A stretch of DNA of 53,790 bases from CAZNVB01 sp964651495 (GTDB lineage: Bacteria; Acidobacteriota; Aminicenantia; Aminicenantales; UBA8522). Position numbers and translations under genes: made by a program. The DNA lies in assembly GCA_964651495.1 (NCBI GenBank), contig CAZYWP010000006.1, positions 1 through 53,790 on the forward strand, written 5' to 3'. Shown here in pieces: positions 34,878 to 42,810 of the stretch (the stretch's first letter is position 1; each line of letters starts with the position of its first letter). Below the pieces are notes generated by a model. It was given only the letters and a program-made list of their open reading frames with translations, was not told the DNA's origin and did no database searches.

Positions 34878-36164
34878 ATGACCACAACAACCTACAATTC
34901 TTTCGTCACCGCTCAATTCCAGTTTGACCGGGCAGCTTACTGGCTCGGTCTGGACCTGGCGGCGCGCGACCTGCTGCGTTCGCCGATGAAAGAGCATCAA
35001 TTCCTGATTCCCCTGCGCCTGGACGACGGGACGGTCAAGGTTTTCCGGGGATTCCGCGTTGTCCATAACGACGCCCGCGGGCCAGCTAAGGGCGGCATCC
35101 GCTTCCATCCCCAGGAGACGATCGATACCATCCGCGCCCTGGCGATGTGGATGACCTGGAAGTGCGCCCTGATGGATATCCCTCTCGGCGGCAGCAGCGG
35201 GGGCATCGCCTGTGATCCCCATTACCTGAGCCTTCCCGAGCAGGAGCGGCTTTGCCGCGGCTGGGTCAGACAACTTGCCCGTGAGCTCGGCCCTCAGGTG
35301 GACGTCCCGGCTCCCGACATCATGACCAGCTCCCAGCACATGCTCTGGATGCGGGACGAATACGAGGCTATCCGCGGGGAGAAAACCCCGGGATTTATTA
35401 CCGGCAAGCCGGTGGGAATGGGGGGGTCGCTCGGCCGGACAGAGGCGTCCGGGTTCGGACTTGTCTTCGCCCTGCGCGAGGCGCTGAAAGAACTCAACAT
35501 CCCGGCCGACGGCACGACCGCTAGCGTCCAGGGGTTCGGAAACGTCGGCCAGCATGCCGTCCGGCTGCTGGAACAGGTCGGGAGCAGGGTCATCTGTGTC
35601 TCCTGCTGGGATCAAAAAGATTCCGTTTCCTATGCCTATAAAAAAGAAGCCGGCATCGATTTCGCCGTCCTGGCCGGCATCACAGACCGCTTCGGCGGGA
35701 TAGATAAGGACAAGGCGCTAAAGATGGGCTACGAGGTCCTATCCGGAGAAGCCTGGCTCGCCCAGGACGTCGACATCTTGATCCCGGCGGCCGTCGAGAA
35801 TCAGATCACGGAGGAAAATGTCGGCGCGATCCGGCCGCGCGTCAGGATCCTCGCCGAGGGGGCCAACGGTCCCACCACCGTCGAGGCCGACAAGGTTCTG
35901 GCCGAGAGGGGGATCCTGGTTATTCCCGATATTCTGGCCAATGCCGGAGGCGTGATCTGCAGCTACTTCGAGCAGGTCCAAAGCAACATGAATTATTACT
36001 GGGAAAAAGACGAAGTCCTCGGCAAGCTGGACGTGAAGATGACTTCCGCCTTCCATGCCGTGCTCGAGTTCGCCCGGAAAAAGGAATTGTCGATAAGGGA
36101 TGCGGCGTTCGCCATGGCCGTCGCCCGCGTGGTTCAGGCTTGCCAAGACCGCGGTTGGGTTTGA
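34878..36164 (+). CDS. Glutamate-dehydrogenase paralogue lacking the catalytic lysine
   Basis: The protein has 428 residues and belongs to the Glu/Leu/Phe/Val dehydrogenase family. Substrate-site Lys-71 (AKGGIRFHP), Lys-95 (MTWKCALMD) and Asp-147 (VDVPAPDIMTS) are kept. The coenzyme-binding fold is kept too (VQGFGNVGQHAVRLLEQVG). But the loop that should read GG-x-K-GG is GGSSGG: the catalytic lysine is Ser-107. I checked this at DNA level (35189-35206). The protein may be inactive alone and act as a regulatory subunit, as described for one of two GDH proteins in Thermus thermophilus, here perhaps with the product of gdhA next door. It leads a run with two ATP-grasp proteins (next start three bases after its stop). 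Confidence 0.88.
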   Translation: MTTTTYNSFVTAQFQFDRAAYWLGLDLAARDLLRSPMKEHQFLIPLRLDDGTVKVFRGFRVVHNDARGPAKGGIRFHPQETIDTIRALAMWMTWKCALMDIPLGGSSGGIACDPHYLSLPEQERLCRGWVRQLARELGPQVDVPAPDIMTSSQHMLWMRDEYEAIRGEKTPGFITGKPVGMGGSLGRTEASGFGLVFALREALKELNIPADGTTASVQGFGNVGQHAVRLLEQVGSRVICVSCWDQKDSVSYAYKKEAGIDFAVLAGITDRFGGIDKDKALKMGYEVLSGEAWLAQDVDILIPAAVENQITEENVGAIRPRVRILAEGANGPTTVEADKVLAERGILVIPDILANAGGVICSYFEQVQSNMNYYWEKDEVLGKLDVKMTSAFHAVLEFARKKELSIRDAAFAMAVARVVQACQDRGWV

Positions 36165-36166
36165 TC

Positions 36167-37906
36167 TTGCCTCAGCCACCATCCATCGCTCCCTTCGACC
36201 GCCGCTTCTTCACCGGACAGGAGAAGCTCACGGCCATCGGCCGGGGCGCCCTGGGAGGCAAAGCCCACGGCCTGGCCCTAATGAGGGATATTCTCGAGAG
36301 CCGTCTGGCGCCCTCGTATCGCCCTGATATCGAGATCGTTGTCCCGACCCTGACCGTGATCACCACGGAATTCTTCGACCTGTTCATGAAGCAGAACGAC
36401 CTCCGTGAAGTGGCCCACTCCGGCCTGCGGGACGACCTCATCGCCGGCGCCTTCCAGAAGGCTGACCTTCCGGCCCAGCTCGTCGGCGACCTCCGGGCCC
36501 TGATCGCCCAGGTCCAAACGCCGCTGGCCGTTCGTTCCTCCAGCTTGCTCGAAGACGCCATCTTCGAGCCCTTCGCCAGCGTCTATGCCACCAAAATGAT
36601 CCCCAACAACCAGATGTCCCCAGACGCCCGGTTCCTCAAGCTGGTCGAGGCGGTGAAGTTCGTCTATGCCTCGACTTTTTTTAAGGACGCGAAAAACTAT
36701 ATCCAGGCCACCAGGCATGCGACGACGGACGAGAAGATGGCCGTCATCATCCAGGAGGTCGTGGGCCTCCGGCACGGAGAGCGTTTTTATCCCCACCTTT
36801 CCGGTGTCGCCCGCTCCTACAATTTTTATCCCCTCGGTAACGCCAGGCCGGCCGATGGAGTCATTGACCTGGCGCTCGGCCTGGGCAAGACCATCGTGGA
36901 TGACGGCGTGGCCTGGTCCTATTCGCCCGCGTATCCCAAGGCCAATCCTCCCTACAACTCGCTGGATGACCTCCTGAGCCAGACCCAGTCTGAATTCTGG
37001 GCGGTCAACATGGGGTGGCCCCTCGAATTTAATCCCATCAAAGAAACCGAGTACATGATGAGGTTCAGCCTGGCGGAGGCCGAGAAAGACGGTGCCCTCC
37101 AATTCCTCGCCTCCACTTACCGGGCCCAAGATGACAAAATCGTCTACGGAATCGCAGAAAAGGGTCCTCGGGTCATCGATTTCGCGCCGATTCTGAAATT
37201 CGACCTCATCCCGCTCAACAGGATGCTCCGGGCGCTGCTGAAACTCTGCGAAGAGACGCTGGAGAGGATGGTGGAGGTCGAATTCGCCCTGACGCTCGAC
37301 GAGCGCCGGGGAGCGCCGGCCCGCTTCGGGTTTCTTCAGGTCAGGCCGATGGTGGTTGCGGAAGCGGAAGTCCATATCGCGGCCGACGAAATGACGGGAG
37401 CGAACGTCCTCGTCGCCTCGGAAGCGGCACTCGGCAACGGACTGCTGGAAAACATCCGGGACATCGTCTATATCAAGCCGGATAAATTCAGCGTTCATCA
37501 TTCGGAGGCCATCGCCTCCGAGCTGGAGATTCTCAATCACAGGCTGGTGTCTTCGGGCAGCCCCTACCTTCTGATCGGGTTCGGCCGCTGGGGGACATCG
37601 GACCCGCAGGCCGGGATTCCCGTCAATTTCGGCCAGATCTGCGGAGCCCGGGTGATCGTAGAATCGGCGCTCCCGGAAACAAGTTCCATGCTCAGCCAGG
37701 GCTCGCATTTCTTCCACAACATCACCAGCTTCAAGGTCTTTTATTTATCGGTGAGCCAGTGGGACAGGTACAAAATCGACTGGGAATGGTTGAAAGCCCA
37801 GGAAGTCGACCGGGAAACAGAATTCGCCCGACACGTTAGGCTGACATCCCCGCTCGAGATCAAGGTCGACGGGATGACCGGCCGGGGAGTGATCCGCCAT
37901 GGCTGA
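36167..37906 (+). CDS. PEP-synthase-type ATP-grasp protein without phosphohistidine domain, no. 1
   Basis: The protein has 579 residues if translation begins at TTG 36167; a TTG at 36140 inside the GDH gene or an ATG at 36281 are alternatives, none with a clear ribosome site. Residues 25-330 resemble the PPDK/PEP-synthase N-terminal ATP-grasp domain: LGGKAHGLALM (about 29-39) and AVRSSSLLEDAIFEPFASVY (from 121). The swivelling domain motif with the phosphorylated His (G-x-T-S-H) and the PEP/pyruvate barrel are absent. Instead the C-terminal 150 residues hold a module shared with the proteins at 37899 and 44246, with FGRWGTSDPQ (about 471) and GSHFFHNITSFKVFYLSV (about 512). The stop overlaps the next start by eight bases (ATGGCTGA). 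The function is unknown. Confidence 0.8.
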   Translation: MPQPPSIAPFDRRFFTGQEKLTAIGRGALGGKAHGLALMRDILESRLAPSYRPDIEIVVPTLTVITTEFFDLFMKQNDLREVAHSGLRDDLIAGAFQKADLPAQLVGDLRALIAQVQTPLAVRSSSLLEDAIFEPFASVYATKMIPNNQMSPDARFLKLVEAVKFVYASTFFKDAKNYIQATRHATTDEKMAVIIQEVVGLRHGERFYPHLSGVARSYNFYPLGNARPADGVIDLALGLGKTIVDDGVAWSYSPAYPKANPPYNSLDDLLSQTQSEFWAVNMGWPLEFNPIKETEYMMRFSLAEAEKDGALQFLASTYRAQDDKIVYGIAEKGPRVIDFAPILKFDLIPLNRMLRALLKLCEETLERMVEVEFALTLDERRGAPARFGFLQVRPMVVAEAEVHIAADEMTGANVLVASEAALGNGLLENIRDIVYIKPDKFSVHHSEAIASELEILNHRLVSSGSPYLLIGFGRWGTSDPQAGIPVNFGQICGARVIVESALPETSSMLSQGSHFFHNITSFKVFYLSVSQWDRYKIDWEWLKAQEVDRETEFARHVRLTSPLEIKVDGMTGRGVIRHG

Positions 37907-40900
37907 ACGGCCAAAAAATATCGACACTCTGATCTGGTTCCTGTCCGAGCGGGCCAAGGAGCTCAACTGCCTCTACAAGATCGAGGAGCTCCTGAACAAG
38001 CCGGACACGCACCTGTCCGATATCTGCCGGGGAGTCATCGAGGCCGTCCCGCCGGGATGGCAATACCCCGATATCTGCGTCGCTCGGATCACCCTCGAGG
38101 GTCAAACCTGCCAATCTTCGAATTTCAAGGAGACCCCCTGGGTCCAGTTCGCCGACATCAAAGTCCAGGATAAAAAGGTCGGGAGGCTCAGTGTCTATTA
38201 CACAGCCGAGATGCCGCATGCCGATGACGGACCTTTCTTGAAAGAGGAGACAAAGCTCCTCGGCACGATCGTCGAGAGGCTCGGTCACTATATTCTCTAC
38301 TCCCGGATGAAGCAGGCCCATCATGAATACCAAGAGGCCCGGCAGGACCTCTCCGCCCACCGGACCGAAGAGTGGCGCGTGGGCTTGAATTTCCTGCGCC
38401 AGACCAACAGGAACCTCTTCCTGAACATCTCCCGCCGCATGCTCAACTTTCTCAGCTGGAGCGGCGTCCAGGAAGCCGAAAAAATCCTCCAGAGATCGCT
38501 GGCCGGGCAAAAAGGCAGGCCGGAAAGCACCGTCGAAGACGACAACCGACCTTACCAAGTGGCCCTCCCCGACTTCAGCGAAAAGCTCAGCGACGAAACG
38601 TTCCGGCTGGCCGCCCGGCATCTGACCAACGACCAAATCCTTTCCAGCATCCAGAAATGGATCCAGGAGGACCGGCTGAGCTTCCTCGTCCAGGTGACCA
38701 ACCGCAACCTCTCCCTGGCCCAGGTCGTCGACGCCGTCCGGCGCTACCATCACGTCGACGCAGAAGGGATCGAGCTCCCGCCGGCCGGCAAGCGCGGTGT
38801 CCTCGTTTCCCTGATCCGGCGTCTTCTGTCCGACCAGCCGGAGTTTATCAACACGGCCGTCGAGCACCTCGATATCGATGACTTCTACGAGATCCTGGAC
38901 CACATCGTCTTTTCTCCGGAAAGCCAGGGGAAGCTGGGCGGGAAGAGCACGGGGCTCTTCCTGGCCCGTCATATCCTCCAGACATCGTCCGCATCCCTGA
39001 GTCACTTCGGCGAGATTAAGGTGCCCAAGACCTGGTACATCACCTCGGACGGGCTCTTGAGCTTTCTCTCCTACAACAACCTCAACGAGGTGGTCGAGCA
39101 GAAATATAAAGACATCAACCAGGTTCGGCTGGAATACCCGCACATCGTCCAGACGTTCAAGAACTCCCGTTTTCCCACCGACATCATCCAGGGGCTGTCC
39201 ATGGTCCTGGACGATTTCAAGGACCAGCCGATTATCGTCCGCAGCTCGAGTCTGCTCGAAGACCGAACGGAGGCGTCTTTCTCGGGAAAATACAGGAGCC
39301 TCTTCCTGGCAAACCAGGGCGGCAAGCAGGAGCGCCTGGAGGCGCTGAAGCAGGCCATCGCCGAAGTTTACGCCTCGACCTACGGGCCCGACCCGATTGG
39401 CTACCGTGCGGAAAGGGGGCTGCTCGATTTCGCCGAGGAAATGGGCATCATGATCCAGGAGGTGGTGGGGACCCGGGTCGGGGATTACTACCTGCCTTCG
39501 TTCGCGGGCGTGGCTTTCAGCCGGAACGAGTTCCGCTGGTCGCCCCGCATCCGGCGCGAAGACGGCCTGCTGCGGCTGGTCCTCGGTCTTGGAACCAGGG
39601 CGGTAGACCGGACGAGCGACGATTATCCGGTGCTCATGGCCCCGGGACAGGTCGGCCTGCGGGTCAACGTCACCGCCGAGGAGGTCGTCCGCTACGCCCC
39701 GAAAAAGGTGGATGTCATCAACCTGAAAACGAACCGCTTTGAGACGATCGACGTCCGGGAGCTGCTCAGACAGTGTGGCGAAGGAATCCCGGCCATCGAT
39801 AAGATTGTCTCGTTCTATGACGGCCAGGCCCTCCGCCAGCCGCTCGGCAAAGCCGTCGATTTCGAGAAGGATGATCTGGTCGTAACCTTTGATGGGTTGA
39901 TCAAAAATACCTCTTTTATCGCTCAGCTCCGCCAGGTGATGCGAGTCCTGGAGGAAAAACTCAAGTCCCCTGTAGACATCGAGTTCGCCTCGGACGGCAG
40001 GCATTTTTTCCTCCTCCAGTGCCGGCCGCAAAGTCACACGGAAGGCGGGGGGCCGGCCCACATCCCCAAAGATCTTCCCAAAGAAAGAGTCGTTTTCCTG
40101 GCCAACCGCTATATCTCCAACGGGAGCGTGCCGGACATCAGCCACATCGTTTACGTCGACCCAGAAAGTTACGACACCCTGTCCAGTCAGGCGTCTTTTC
40201 TGGCCATCGGGCGTGCCGTCGGCAGGCTGAACAAGCTCCTCCCCCGGCGGCGTTTCATCCTGATGGGTCCGGGACGATGGGGAAGCCGGGGAGACCTCAA
40301 GCTCGGCGTAAAGGTGTCCTATTCGGACATTTCAAACACGGCTGTGCTCGTCGAAATCGCCCGCCAGAAAGGGAGCTTTCTTCCCGACCTCTCTTTCGGC
40401 ACGCACTTTTTCCAGGACCTGGTCGAGGCCGAAATCCGCTACCTGCCCCTCTATCCAGACGAAAAGGGCGCCGTCTTCCAGGAAAAATTCTTCCGGGAAG
40501 CGCCCAATATTTTGCCCCGCCTTCTGCCGGAGTTCGCCGACCTCGCGGACACAGTCAAGGTGATCGATGTCTCCGAGGCCAGCGGGGGGATGGCCCTCCG
40601 CGTCCTGATGAACGCCGAGGCTGATGAGGCCGTGGGAATTCTGGTCGACCCAAAGGTGGAACCTCCGTCTCCCCTGACGCCGAGGGAAGCGGAAGCGAAA
40701 AGGACGGAGAATCATTGGGCCTGGCGGCTGGAGATGGCGGAGCACGTCTCTTCCCACCTCGAGCCGGAGCGGTTCGGGGTCAAAGCCATGTATGTGATCG
40801 GAAGCGTCAAGAACGCCACCGCCGGCCCGCAGAGCGATATCGACCTCCTGGTTCATTTTCAGGGATCAAAAAAGCAGAGGCAAGAGTTGATGCTCTGGCT

Positions 40901-41075
40901 GGAGGGCTGGAGCAAATGCCTGGACGAGATAAACTTTCACAAAACCGGCTACAGGAGCGGAGGGCTCCTCGACGCCCACATCGTCACCGACGAGGATATC
41001 GCCAACAAGACAAGTTACGCCATAAAAATCGGCGCCGTCACGGATGCCGCCCGGCCGCTGCGGCTTAAAGAATGA
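37899..41075 (+). CDS. GAF-like, PEP-synthase-type ATP-grasp and nucleotidyltransferase fusion
   Basis: The protein has 1058 residues. Residues 1-130 look like the GAF-like sensor domain seen in some histidine kinases (IEAVPPGWQYPDICVARITL, WVQFADIKVQDKKVGRLSVY). After a helical linker, an ATP-grasp domain of the PPDK type spans about 340-700: LGGKSTGLFLA (346) and IVRSSSLLEDRTEASFSGKY (446). The shared C-terminal module follows with GPGRWGSRGDLKLGVKVSYS (about 790) and GTHFFQDLVEAEI (about 834). The end carries a minimal nucleotidyltransferase signature, YVIGSVKNATAGPQSDIDLL (about 967-986). No phosphohistidine domain is seen. The protein may sense a ligand and adenylylate or phosphorylate a partner. 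It overlaps the convergent metallophosphoesterase gene by 11 bases. Confidence 0.82.
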   Translation: MAERPKNIDTLIWFLSERAKELNCLYKIEELLNKPDTHLSDICRGVIEAVPPGWQYPDICVARITLEGQTCQSSNFKETPWVQFADIKVQDKKVGRLSVYYTAEMPHADDGPFLKEETKLLGTIVERLGHYILYSRMKQAHHEYQEARQDLSAHRTEEWRVGLNFLRQTNRNLFLNISRRMLNFLSWSGVQEAEKILQRSLAGQKGRPESTVEDDNRPYQVALPDFSEKLSDETFRLAARHLTNDQILSSIQKWIQEDRLSFLVQVTNRNLSLAQVVDAVRRYHHVDAEGIELPPAGKRGVLVSLIRRLLSDQPEFINTAVEHLDIDDFYEILDHIVFSPESQGKLGGKSTGLFLARHILQTSSASLSHFGEIKVPKTWYITSDGLLSFLSYNNLNEVVEQKYKDINQVRLEYPHIVQTFKNSRFPTDIIQGLSMVLDDFKDQPIIVRSSSLLEDRTEASFSGKYRSLFLANQGGKQERLEALKQAIAEVYASTYGPDPIGYRAERGLLDFAEEMGIMIQEVVGTRVGDYYLPSFAGVAFSRNEFRWSPRIRREDGLLRLVLGLGTRAVDRTSDDYPVLMAPGQVGLRVNVTAEEVVRYAPKKVDVINLKTNRFETIDVRELLRQCGEGIPAIDKIVSFYDGQALRQPLGKAVDFEKDDLVVTFDGLIKNTSFIAQLRQVMRVLEEKLKSPVDIEFASDGRHFFLLQCRPQSHTEGGGPAHIPKDLPKERVVFLANRYISNGSVPDISHIVYVDPESYDTLSSQASFLAIGRAVGRLNKLLPRRRFILMGPGRWGSRGDLKLGVKVSYSDISNTAVLVEIARQKGSFLPDLSFGTHFFQDLVEAEIRYLPLYPDEKGAVFQEKFFREAPNILPRLLPEFADLADTVKVIDVSEASGGMALRVLMNAEADEAVGILVDPKVEPPSPLTPREAEAKRTENHWAWRLEMAEHVSSHLEPERFGVKAMYVIGSVKNATAGPQSDIDLLVHFQGSKKQRQELMLWLEGWSKCLDEINFHKTGYRSGGLLDAHIVTDEDIANKTSYAIKIGAVTDAARPLRLKE

Positions 41076-41931
41076 GCTGGCGGCTGGCCGAATCCAGGTC
41101 CCCGGGGTCAAAACGGACCAGGGCGAGCTCCGGCCCGTCGTGAGCGGCCGAAAAGCAGTGCGTCCGGCCGAGGCGGTCGCGCCAGGAATGCGACAGCCTG
41201 GCCGACTCATGGATATGCCCGTGGAGAGTCAGGAGCGGCTGCCGGGCCTGGATGAAGCGCCGGATGGCGATGCTGCCGAGGTGGCGGTCCAGGGGGACAT
41301 GATCGATCATCCGGCCGCCCTGGGCCGACCAGTCGAGGCTGGTCTGGTAGGGGGGTGAATGGAAGAGGAAGATGGTTTCCGTCAGGTCGGCATTTTTGGT
41401 CAATTTCTCCAGGTCGTCCTTAATCGTAGAATACTCTTTTTCCTGCTCGGAGACGGGAACGGAACGAAATCCCTCCTCCGGTGATACGGCGCCCGGGTCG
41501 ACGAAGCGGGATACATCATAACGGTCCCAATCTTTGAGCCGAAAGGGAGTCGGGGGAACATAGGCATAACCGTAGACGAAATGTTCATTGAACTCGACGC
41601 GGCGATTGTGGATATATTCCCAGATTCCCCTGGCTGCAGCATCCAGGACCGCCGCCTCCTCGAACCGGACATCATCGTTTCCCATGATCAGGAAGACCCG
41701 GGGATAGGAGCGGGCAAGTTCCTCCCGCAGCCCCAGAAAATTCTGCTCCAGGAATCCGCCGATGAAATCCTGATGCCGGACGTCCAGGGATTGGTCGACG
41801 TACAAGCGGTGAGGCAAAAAATCGCCGCCGATGAACACGGCCTCCGGTTTTTCCCGGGCAATGGCCTCAAAAAGCTTGCGGTAACGAGGCACTCGCCCAT
41901 GGAGGTCGGAGACAAAGAAGGCTAAACCCAC
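41065..41931 (-). CDS. Calcineurin-like metallophosphoesterase
   Basis: The protein has 288 residues from GTG 41931, chosen because the fold begins right there (GLAFFVSDLHGR). The frame is open upstream into the regulator gene, but that part is not protein-like. Metal-binding motifs are complete and in order: SDLHG, GGDFLPH, MGNDD, FLFHSPPYQT and LHGHIHES. Such enzymes hydrolyse phosphomonoesters or diesters, including cyclic dinucleotides and nucleotides. It follows the OmpR-type regulator by 76 bases on the same strand and converges on the ATP-grasp/nucleotidyltransferase gene, with which it overlaps by 11 bases. In this setting it could remove a modification or nucleotide made by that protein; that is an inference. 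Confidence 0.85.
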   Translation of the reverse strand: MGLAFFVSDLHGRVPRYRKLFEAIAREKPEAVFIGGDFLPHRLYVDQSLDVRHQDFIGGFLEQNFLGLREELARSYPRVFLIMGNDDVRFEEAAVLDAAARGIWEYIHNRRVEFNEHFVYGYAYVPPTPFRLKDWDRYDVSRFVDPGAVSPEEGFRSVPVSEQEKEYSTIKDDLEKLTKNADLTETIFLFHSPPYQTSLDWSAQGGRMIDHVPLDRHLGSIAIRRFIQARQPLLTLHGHIHESARLSHSWRDRLGRTHCFSAAHDGPELALVRFDPGDLDSASRQLIL

Positions 41932-42007
41932 GCCGTGATGATAACGGAAAACCGATTGGGGAACAACTGGAGCGACTTCAGGCGTCAGCCAAATGCTGGC
42001 GGGATTA

Positions 42008-42730
42008 TTACGAGTTTTCTCCGGCGTTGAACTTGTAGCCGACGCCCCGCACGGTCTGGATGTATCTCCCGGCCTTGCCGAGCTTTTTACGCAGGCCGGT
42101 GAGATGGTAATCGACAACCCGTTCGGTAATCGGGTAGCCGTCCTCGCGGACGTTGTCCAGGATTCGAGACCGGGGAAAAACCTGGTTGGGCTTGCCCGCC
42201 AGCAGGGCGAGGATCTCGAATTCTGTCTTGGTTAAGGCGATTTTCCGGCTGCCGGCAAAAACCTCGTAGGCTCCCCGGTTGATCACCAGACCATCGATTT
42301 CCAGCGTTGTATTTTGATCCCTCGGCGAATCAACCGTCCTCCGAAGCAGGGCCTGGATGCGGGCCAGCAGGATTTGCGGCTCAAAGGGCTTAGTGACATA
42401 ATCGTCGGCATAGTCCCGCAGACCGATGACGATATCTTCCATCCGTTTCTTGGCCGTGACCATGATAACCAAGACATCCGAGGTGGCCGGGTCCTTCTTC
42501 AGAATGCTGCAGACTTTAAACCCGTCGATTCCTGGAAGGATGAGGTCGAGGAGGATGAGGTCCGGCTTCTCCCGCCTGGCCAACTCGAGGGCTTCTTCTC
42601 CGTTGCCGGCGCAGAAGACCTCATATCCCTCTTTCCAGAGGATGAAGGAAAGGCTCTTCTGCAGGTTGACGTCGTCTTCGACGCACAGGATCTTGGCCTT
42701 GATGCGGGTATCTTCGCTGGCTGGGTTCAT
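42008..42730 (-). CDS. OmpR-type response regulator
   Basis: The protein has 240 residues. The receiver domain has Glu-18/Asp-19/Asp-20 (CVEDDVNL), phosphoacceptor Asp-62 (LILLDLILPG), Thr-92 and Lys-114 (DDYVTKPFE). The winged-helix domain (about 145-235) has ALTKTEFEILALLAGKPNQV, RVVDYHLTGLRKKLG and TVRGVGYKFN. A promoter lies just ahead (42755-42783). No histidine kinase is in this cluster, so its partner is elsewhere or it is fed by the double-receiver protein next door through a shared kinase. It is probably co-transcribed with the metallophosphoesterase behind it. Confidence 0.93.
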   Translation of the reverse strand: MNPASEDTRIKAKILCVEDDVNLQKSLSFILWKEGYEVFCAGNGEEALELARREKPDLILLDLILPGIDGFKVCSILKKDPATSDVLVIMVTAKKRMEDIVIGLRDYADDYVTKPFEPQILLARIQALLRRTVDSPRDQNTTLEIDGLVINRGAYEVFAGSRKIALTKTEFEILALLAGKPNQVFPRSRILDNVREDGYPITERVVDYHLTGLRKKLGKAGRYIQTVRGVGYKFNAGENS

Positions 42731-42754
42731 GCTGGGCTTGGCTTTAGCATACTC

Positions 42755-42783
42755 ATTTTAACGAAAACCAAATAAAAAGCCAA
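42755..42783 (-). promoter_or_regulatory. Promoter of the OmpR-type regulator
   Basis: On the minus strand TTGGCT (42778-42783), 17 bases, TAAAAT (42755-42760). The start codon at 42730 gives a short leader of about 18 bases. The site separates this unit from the upstream gene ending at 42811. Confidence 0.45.
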
Positions 42784-42810
42784 TCGAATCACAACACAGG
42801 CAGCAGGGTG

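Noticed and set aside
36278..37717. 479-codon open frame on the minus strand
   Set aside because: Antisense shadow of the first ATP-grasp gene; composition (Asp/His/Arg/Gly-rich) is typical of shadows.
37860..40145. 761-codon open frame on the minus strand
   Set aside because: It lies wholly opposite the ATP-grasp fusion gene, has no ribosome site or recognisable domain, and is explained by the C/G-rich third codon positions of the real gene.
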